NCBI GenBank assembly: GCA_964383855.1
Contig: CAYLIP010000071.1
Location: 1 to 10,413 of the forward strand
DNA length: 10,413 nucleotides
Direction of reading: 5' to 3'
From: CAZHAC01 sp964383855
Lineage (GTDB): Bacteria > Chloroflexota > Dormibacteria > Dormibacterales > Dormibacteraceae
Below the pieces are notes generated by a model, which worked only from the letters and a program-made list of their open reading frames with translations, did not search any database and had not been told where the DNA came from. The stretch's first letter is position 1, and every line of letters begins with the position of its first letter. Below, piece by piece: positions 6,151-10,413 of this stretch. The translations under genes and the position numbers were made by a program.

Positions 6151-7316
6151 CAGCGCAGGGCTCGCAAGAGCTCCGCTGCATGCGCGAGGGCGGCCAGGTA
6201 GACGGGGTCGCGCCGGCCGGTGGGGATCATCTCGACCAGCAGCTCCGCCTCCCCCGGCGACTCCACCGGCCGCCACTCGGAGTAGGTCTCGCGCTCGCCG
6301 ATGTCGATCTGCACACGCGCCCGGCCACGATGCTCGAGGTCGCGCTCCAGGGCGAAGGCGCTCGTGCGCCCGGCCGCCGCCGACTGGGTCCGGATCGCGG
6401 CCACCTCGCCCTCGCGCAGGTCCCGCGCGCTCACCGAGCGGAAGGAGACCTCGACCGGGTGGCCGCGGGGCGCGGTGTAGAAGGCCTCGACGATGCCACC
6501 TGTACCGCCGGCCGCGCGCTGCAGCCGCCAGCCGAGCGTGGAAGCCACCCAGCCGGTGAGGAGCGCGGCGCCGACGCGGTTGCCGCGCGCCTCGCCCACG
6601 TAGTCGATGCCGACGCCGTTGATCCCCTCCAGAAAGGGGCGCCGGTCGCCGGGCGCAAAGAACTGCGCCAGCGTCTCCCGCCACGAGCCGAGCCGCCCCC
6701 ACTGCAGGTCGAAGACGCCGGTGCGGGGCGCCCGCTGCTCGGCCAGCTCGGCCAGCTCGATGGTCGAGATGAGAGGACGCTCGAAGGTTGCGGAGTCGAC
6801 GATCAGGGCATCCACGAGCTCCAGCACGTGGCGGAAATGGGGCGCTCCCATGGGCGGCGTGCCGTGCCACCAGAGATAGGTCGACACATCCGGCACGAGC
6901 AGCGGCTCGACCAGGCTGGTCGGCTCGAGCGCGGCCTGGCCGGTCACCCGGAGCCTCACCATCTCGAACTGGATCGGCATCCCGCCCGGCAGCTCGTGCG
7001 CCTCGGTCCGGATCCAGGCGTCGAGCCGCGGCGTGTTGTGCGCCGCCTCCAGCAGGAGCACGAGCAGGCGCATCGGGTGATGGCTCGAGAGCTGGGCGCC
7101 GGCCTCCTGTACGGCCGTCGCCTCCTCGCGGCTGGACGCCATGGCGACCAGGTTCATGACGCAGTTGCGGGGGTGGGGATGCTCCTCCTCGCTCTCCGTC
7201 TCGTAGCGGCCCAGGCGCGCGTGCAGCCGGGTCAGCTCGGAGAGGACCTCGCCCAGGGTCACACCCGGCTCGTGCCACTCCAGGGAGCGAACGCGATCAG
7301 GGTGCTGCCGGATCAC
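6150..7316 (-). CDS. opcA: Glucose-6-phosphate dehydrogenase assembly protein OpcA
   Basis: A 388-residue OpcA-family protein. In cyanobacteria and actinomycetes OpcA binds and activates or assembles the Zwf dehydrogenase and is encoded next to zwf, as here. Visible family features are PRNCVMNLVAMA (49-60), LSSHHPMRLLVLLLE (76-90), LLVPDVSTYLWWHG (139-152) with the Leu-Trp-Trp that typifies the family, and DALIVDS (169-175). The C-terminal half contains the basic, substrate-like domain. It follows zwf after 10 bases and its stop shares one base with the pgl ATG. The start is GTG 7316; no Shine-Dalgarno sequence is seen, and I found no better start before the conserved region, so the exact N-terminus is less certain. 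Confidence 0.93.
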   Translation of the reverse strand: MIRQHPDRVRSLEWHEPGVTLGEVLSELTRLHARLGRYETESEEEHPHPRNCVMNLVAMASSREEATAVQEAGAQLSSHHPMRLLVLLLEAAHNTPRLDAWIRTEAHELPGGMPIQFEMVRLRVTGQAALEPTSLVEPLLVPDVSTYLWWHGTPPMGAPHFRHVLELVDALIVDSATFERPLISTIELAELAEQRAPRTGVFDLQWGRLGSWRETLAQFFAPGDRRPFLEGINGVGIDYVGEARGNRVGAALLTGWVASTLGWRLQRAAGGTGGIVEAFYTAPRGHPVEVSFRSVSARDLREGEVAAIRTQSAAAGRTSAFALERDLEHRGRARVQIDIGERETYSEWRPVESPGEAELLVEMIPTGRRDPVYLAALAHAAELLRALR

Positions 7317-7326
7317 GGCGGACCGC

Positions 7327-8865
7327 TCACGGCCGGTGCCAGCGGCGGCCGTCCGCCTCCAGGAGCCGGTCGGCCGCCTTGGGACCCCAGGTCCCCGCCT
7401 TGTAAGCCTCGAGCGGCGGCGAGCCCACGCGCCAGGAGTCTTCGATGGCGTCGATGAACTGCCAGGCCGTCTCCACCTCGTCGGATCGGGTGAAAAGGGT
7501 CGGGTCGCCCAGCATGCAGTCGACCAGCAGGCGCTCGTAGGCGTCGGGCGCCTCGGCCAGGAACGAGGACGCGTAGAGGAAGTCCATGTTCACGCTCCGG
7601 ATCCTGATCCCGGCCGTCGGGACCTTGGCGCCGAAGCGCAGCGAGATGCCCTCCTCGGGCTGGATGCGAAGCGTGACCGCATTCTGCTCCAGCTCGCGCG
7701 TCTGGTCGCGGCCGAAGGTCAGGTGGGGCGGCCGCTTGAACTGCACGCGGATCTCGGTCACCCGCTTGGGCATGCGCTTGCCGGTCCGGACGTAGAACGG
7801 CACGTCCGACCAGCGCCAGTTGTCGACCTGGAGCTTGACCGCGGCATAGGTCTCGGTCTGAGAGGTGGGCTGGACCGAGGGCTCCTCCCGGTAGCCGGGC
7901 ACCTGCTGGCCGAGCACGAACCCCTTGGAGTACTGGCCGCGCACGGTGTTCGTCCCCATGTGATCCGCATGCAGGGGCCGGATCGCGCGCAGCACCTTGA
8001 CCTTCTCGTCGCGGACGCTGGTCGCGTCGAAGGCCACCGGCGGCTCCATGGCGACCAGGGTCAGCAGCTGCAGCGCATGGTTCTGGACGATGTCGCGGAG
8101 GGCGCCCGCGTGCTCGTAGTAGCCACCCCGGCCCTCGACCCCGAGCTCCTCGGCGACCGTGATCTGCACGTGGTCGACGTACTGGCTGTTCCATATCGGC
8201 TCGAAGATCGAGTTGGCAAAGCGGAAGGCGAGGATGTTCTGGACCGTCTCCTTGCCCAGGTAGTGGTCGATGCGGTAGACGCGGTCCTCATGGAAGACCC
8301 GCTGGATCAGCTGGTTCAGCTCTCGGGCCGAGCGCAGGTCGCTGCCGAAGGGCTTCTCCACGATGATGCGGCGGTAGCCGCTGCCGCCGTCGCTCAGCCC
8401 GGCGGCCCCGAGCTGCTCGATGATCGCCGGGTACGTCGGCGGCGGGGTGGCGCAGTAGAAGATCGCGTTGCCCCCGGTGTGGCGCTGCTGCGACAGATCG
8501 TCGAGACGGTGCCGGAGCGCCTTCCACTCCTCCGCGTTCTCGAAGTGGAGCGGCTGGTAGAAGAGGGCGCCGGCCAGCTCGCGCAGCGCCTCCTCCTCGA
8601 TCGGCTGCGTGCGCGAGTTCTGGCGGATCGACGCCACCGACCTCTCCCGGAACTCGTCCTCCGAGATGCCGTCCATGGCGGCGCCGACGACGGCGAAGCC
8701 GGGCGGCAGCATCCGCTGGCGCGCCAGGTTGTAGATCGAGGGCAGCAGCTTGCGCCGCGAGAGGTCACCGGTGGCGCCGAAGATCACCATCAGCGCCGGA
8801 TCGGCCGTGCGGTACTCGTGGAGGCCGGCGCTGAGAGGGTTGGCCTCGGGCCTGGCCCTCGTCAT
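7327..8865 (-). CDS. zwf: Glucose-6-phosphate 1-dehydrogenase
   Basis: A 512-residue dehydrogenase that oxidises glucose 6-phosphate to 6-phosphogluconolactone, the entry step of the oxidative pentose phosphate pathway. The cofactor fold starts with VIFGATGDLSRRKLLPS (27-43). EKPFG lies at 170-174, the substrate block RIDHYLGKE at 198-206, and QNHALQ at 261-266. By comparison with the Leuconostoc enzyme, Asp200, His201 and catalytic His263 are all present. Basic residues after GDL (SRRK) are compatible with NADP+, but this is inferred. The start is ATG 8865, overlapping the gnd stop as ATGA. The open frame continues upstream to 9117, but that part lies inside gnd and is not protein-like. OpcA is the next gene. 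Confidence 0.97.
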   Translation of the reverse strand: MTRARPEANPLSAGLHEYRTADPALMVIFGATGDLSRRKLLPSIYNLARQRMLPPGFAVVGAAMDGISEDEFRERSVASIRQNSRTQPIEEEALRELAGALFYQPLHFENAEEWKALRHRLDDLSQQRHTGGNAIFYCATPPPTYPAIIEQLGAAGLSDGGSGYRRIIVEKPFGSDLRSARELNQLIQRVFHEDRVYRIDHYLGKETVQNILAFRFANSIFEPIWNSQYVDHVQITVAEELGVEGRGGYYEHAGALRDIVQNHALQLLTLVAMEPPVAFDATSVRDEKVKVLRAIRPLHADHMGTNTVRGQYSKGFVLGQQVPGYREEPSVQPTSQTETYAAVKLQVDNWRWSDVPFYVRTGKRMPKRVTEIRVQFKRPPHLTFGRDQTRELEQNAVTLRIQPEEGISLRFGAKVPTAGIRIRSVNMDFLYASSFLAEAPDAYERLLVDCMLGDPTLFTRSDEVETAWQFIDAIEDSWRVGSPPLEAYKAGTWGPKAADRLLEADGRRWHRP

Positions 8866-9776
8866 GAAGTCTCTTTCTTGACCGCGTGACCGCCGAACTG
8901 GTTGCGCATCATGGCCAGCATCTTGTCCGCGTAGGTGTCCTGCATCCGGGAGCGGAAGCGGGCGTACAGCGCGTGGGTGATGACGGTCGCCGGCACCGCC
9001 TCCTCGAGCGCCGCCTCCACCGTCCAGCGGCCCTCGCCGGTGTCCTCCACCCAACCCCTGAGGCTCGTCAGGTCGGGATCCTGGTGAAGCCCGTCGGCGA
9101 TCAGGTCGAGCAGCCACGAGCGCACCACCGAGCCGAACCGCCAGGCGTCGGCGATCGCGGCCATGTCCATGTTCGGATAGTGCGGTGAGTGCTTCATGAT
9201 CTCGAAGCCCTCCGCGTACGACTGCATCAGCCCGTACTCGACGCCGTTGTGGACCATCTTCACGTAGTGCCCGGACCCCTCGGGGCCGGTGTGCACGAGG
9301 CCACCCTCCGGGGGCGCCAGGTCGCGCAGCAGCGGCAGGCAGTGCTCGAAGATGGCGTCCTCACCGCCCACCATCAGGCTGTAGCCGTTCTCCAGCCCCC
9401 AGATGCCGCCCGAGGTGCCGGCGTCCAGGTAGTGGAACCCGGCATCCCGGACGGCGAGCGCGTCGTTGAGGGCCACCTTCCAGTTGGTGTTGCCGCCGTC
9501 GATGATGATGTCGCCCCGCTCGCCGAGGCGCGTCAGCTCCCGGATCGTCTGCGAGGTGGGATCCCCGGCCGGCACCATCACCCACATCACCCGCGGACGC
9601 GCCTCGAACCGCTTGACGAAATCCTCGAGCGTGCGGGCGCCCACACCACCGTCCGCCTCGTAGCGGGCGACCGAGTCGGGGAAGCTGTCGAACCCGATCA
9701 CCCGGTGCCCTGCTTTCAGCAGCCGGCGGGCCATGCTCCCCCCCATTCTTCCCAGGCCGATCATCCCCATCTCCAT
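8862..9776 (-). CDS. gnd: 6-phosphogluconate dehydrogenase, short NAD-type
   Basis: A 304-residue decarboxylating dehydrogenase that makes ribulose 5-phosphate from 6-phosphogluconate. It has MGMIGLGRMGGSMARRLL (3-20), IIDGGNTNW (91-99), DAGTSGGIWGLENGYSLM (118-135) and HYVKMVHNGVEYG (170-182). The catalytic Lys is Lys173 and the neighbouring acid Glu180. At about 300 residues it belongs to the short class (GntZ/YqeC-like), not the 470-residue NADP class. The second beta strand ends in Asp30, where NADP enzymes carry an Asn-Arg-Ser/Thr type loop, which suggests NAD+ preference (inference from family rules). ATG 9776 is four bases after the upstream stop; ATGs at 9770 and 9764 are alternatives, but 9776 fits the family N-terminus best. 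Confidence 0.96.
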   Translation of the reverse strand: MEMGMIGLGRMGGSMARRLLKAGHRVIGFDSFPDSVARYEADGGVGARTLEDFVKRFEARPRVMWVMVPAGDPTSQTIRELTRLGERGDIIIDGGNTNWKVALNDALAVRDAGFHYLDAGTSGGIWGLENGYSLMVGGEDAIFEHCLPLLRDLAPPEGGLVHTGPEGSGHYVKMVHNGVEYGLMQSYAEGFEIMKHSPHYPNMDMAAIADAWRFGSVVRSWLLDLIADGLHQDPDLTSLRGWVEDTGEGRWTVEAALEEAVPATVITHALYARFRSRMQDTYADKMLAMMRNQFGGHAVKKETS

Positions 9777-9780
9777 GGCG

Positions 9781-10413
9781 CTACCCGAGCGCCTTGCGGA
9801 GGGAGGTGACCAGTTCCTTCCAGCCCCTGGCCGGCGTGGGACCGAGGTTCACCCGCACCAGCGGGTAGCGGCGCTTGCGGAGTGAGGCGGCGTCCCCCAG
9901 GGCCTGCGCCTGCTTCAGAACCGAGAAGCCGTAAGGCTCGCCGGGGATCGGGATCTCGGTGCGGTCGTCCTGCACCACCTGCACGAACACCCCCTCCTTG
10001 GGCCCGCCCTTGTGCAGCTGGCCGGTCGAGTGCAGGAAGCGCGGCCCGTAGCCGGCGGTGGTGGCGAACCCGGTCTCGTCGCGCACCTCCTCCCGCATCC
10101 CGTCCAGGGCGCGGCGGGAATCGCGATCGGCGGCCGTGTAGGCCATGAAGGCGACATAGGACCGCTTCCTGGCCCGCGCCAGCAGGGCGGCGAGGGCCTT
10201 GCCCGCGGCCGCCGGCTCCAGCGTCTCCGCCTCCGGCAGGGCGCCCTTCTTCTTGAACTGCTCGAGCACCCGCCTGGTGTTGTCCTTCGATTCCTGCACG
10301 TTCGGCTGATCGAAGGCGTCGATGCCCAGGATCGATCCGGCGACGGCGGTTGCCACCTCCCAGCGAACGAACTCGGCGCCCAGGTCGAGCCGGTCGCGCA
10401 GGGTCAAAGTCAC
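9781..10413 (-). CDS. pgi: Phosphoglucose isomerase domain, probably of a bifunctional transaldolase/isomerase (5' part outside window)
   Basis: Only the last 210 codons are inside the window. The first visible codon, a GTG at the right edge, is probably internal because the preceding part of the fold is missing. The block GIDAFDQPNVQESKDNT (30-46) corresponds to the C-terminal isomerase signature with its active-site Lys, here Lys43 of the visible part. YGPRFLHSTGQLHKGG is typical of the isomerase domain fused behind transaldolase in Tal-Pgi proteins, which run to about 900 residues. A stand-alone isomerase of the same subfamily cannot be excluded without the upstream sequence. It interconverts glucose 6-phosphate and fructose 6-phosphate, feeding Zwf encoded two genes downstream. 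The stop at 9781 is four bases before the gnd ATG. Confidence 0.85.
   Translation of the reverse strand: MTLTLRDRLDLGAEFVRWEVATAVAGSILGIDAFDQPNVQESKDNTRRVLEQFKKKGALPEAETLEPAAAGKALAALLARARKRSYVAFMAYTAADRDSRRALDGMREEVRDETGFATTAGYGPRFLHSTGQLHKGGPKEGVFVQVVQDDRTEIPIPGEPYGFSVLKQAQALGDAASLRKRRYPLVRVNLGPTPARGWKELVTSLRKALG

Noticed and set aside
4859..6181. A 440-codon minus-strand frame ending with the rpe sequence
   Set aside because: The upstream half is the pgl gene read in the wrong frame. The conserved Rpe N-terminus sits at GTG 5509.
5506..7278. A 590-codon minus-strand frame ending with the pgl sequence
   Set aside because: Only the last 214 codons are Pgl. The upstream part is an out-of-frame reading of opcA, so this is not a fusion protein.
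6033..8889. Two long plus-strand open frames (474 and 517 codons) antisense to opcA and zwf
   Set aside because: The opposite strand encodes clear OpcA and Zwf proteins. The antisense products are rich in Arg, Gly and His and show no family motif.
1..10413. CRISPR array, insertion sequence, phage or defence genes
   Set aside because: I saw no regularly spaced repeats, transposase, integrase, terminal inverted repeats or defence-type domains. The tRNA gene shows no duplicated 3' end suggesting an integrated element.

Overview
This is a very G+C-rich bacterial window with almost no non-coding DNA. All protein genes except one are on the minus strand. The largest intergenic gap is about 167 bases, so no stretch over 300 bases lacks a gene. 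The contents are mainly housekeeping. Tal-Pgi-type isomerase, NAD-type short 6-phosphogluconate dehydrogenase, OpcA, a group II truncated haemoglobin and high G+C together suggest an actinomycete-like or Chloroflexota/Dormibacterota-like organism. That placement is inference only.

Right two thirds (10413 down to 4183, minus strand): a compact pentose phosphate operon. In transcription order it holds the 3' part of a phosphoglucose isomerase domain (probably a bifunctional transaldolase/isomerase, cut by the window edge), gnd, zwf, opcA, pgl, rpe and rpiA. Junctions range from a 10-base gap to a 14-base overlap, and several are stop/start overlaps that imply translational coupling. The set covers glucose 6-phosphate oxidation to ribulose 5-phosphate and its conversion to xylulose 5-phosphate and ribose 5-phosphate. 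OpcA is the known assembly or activation partner of the Zwf enzyme.

Middle (4182 to 3158, minus strand): an inverted repeat follows rpiA. Then come a complete tRNA-Ser(GGA) with encoded CCA and an unrecognised alanine-rich protein with an internal duplication and a C-terminal membrane anchor.

Left part (3100 to 1): a peptide-amidase-like amidase overlaps a group II truncated haemoglobin gene by four bases (minus strand). The haemoglobin gene converges on a plus-strand FKBP-type prolyl isomerase gene, and both stop codons lie in one 8-base palindrome. Divergent from the FKBP gene, running off the left edge on the minus strand, is an open frame encoding a protein-kinase-like fold that lacks the key catalytic residues: a likely pseudokinase. 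I found no mobile element, CRISPR array, phage gene or clearly new multi-gene system. The best leads are the pseudokinase, the duplicated membrane protein, the His-to-Gln changes in ribulose-phosphate epimerase and the amidase-haemoglobin coupling.
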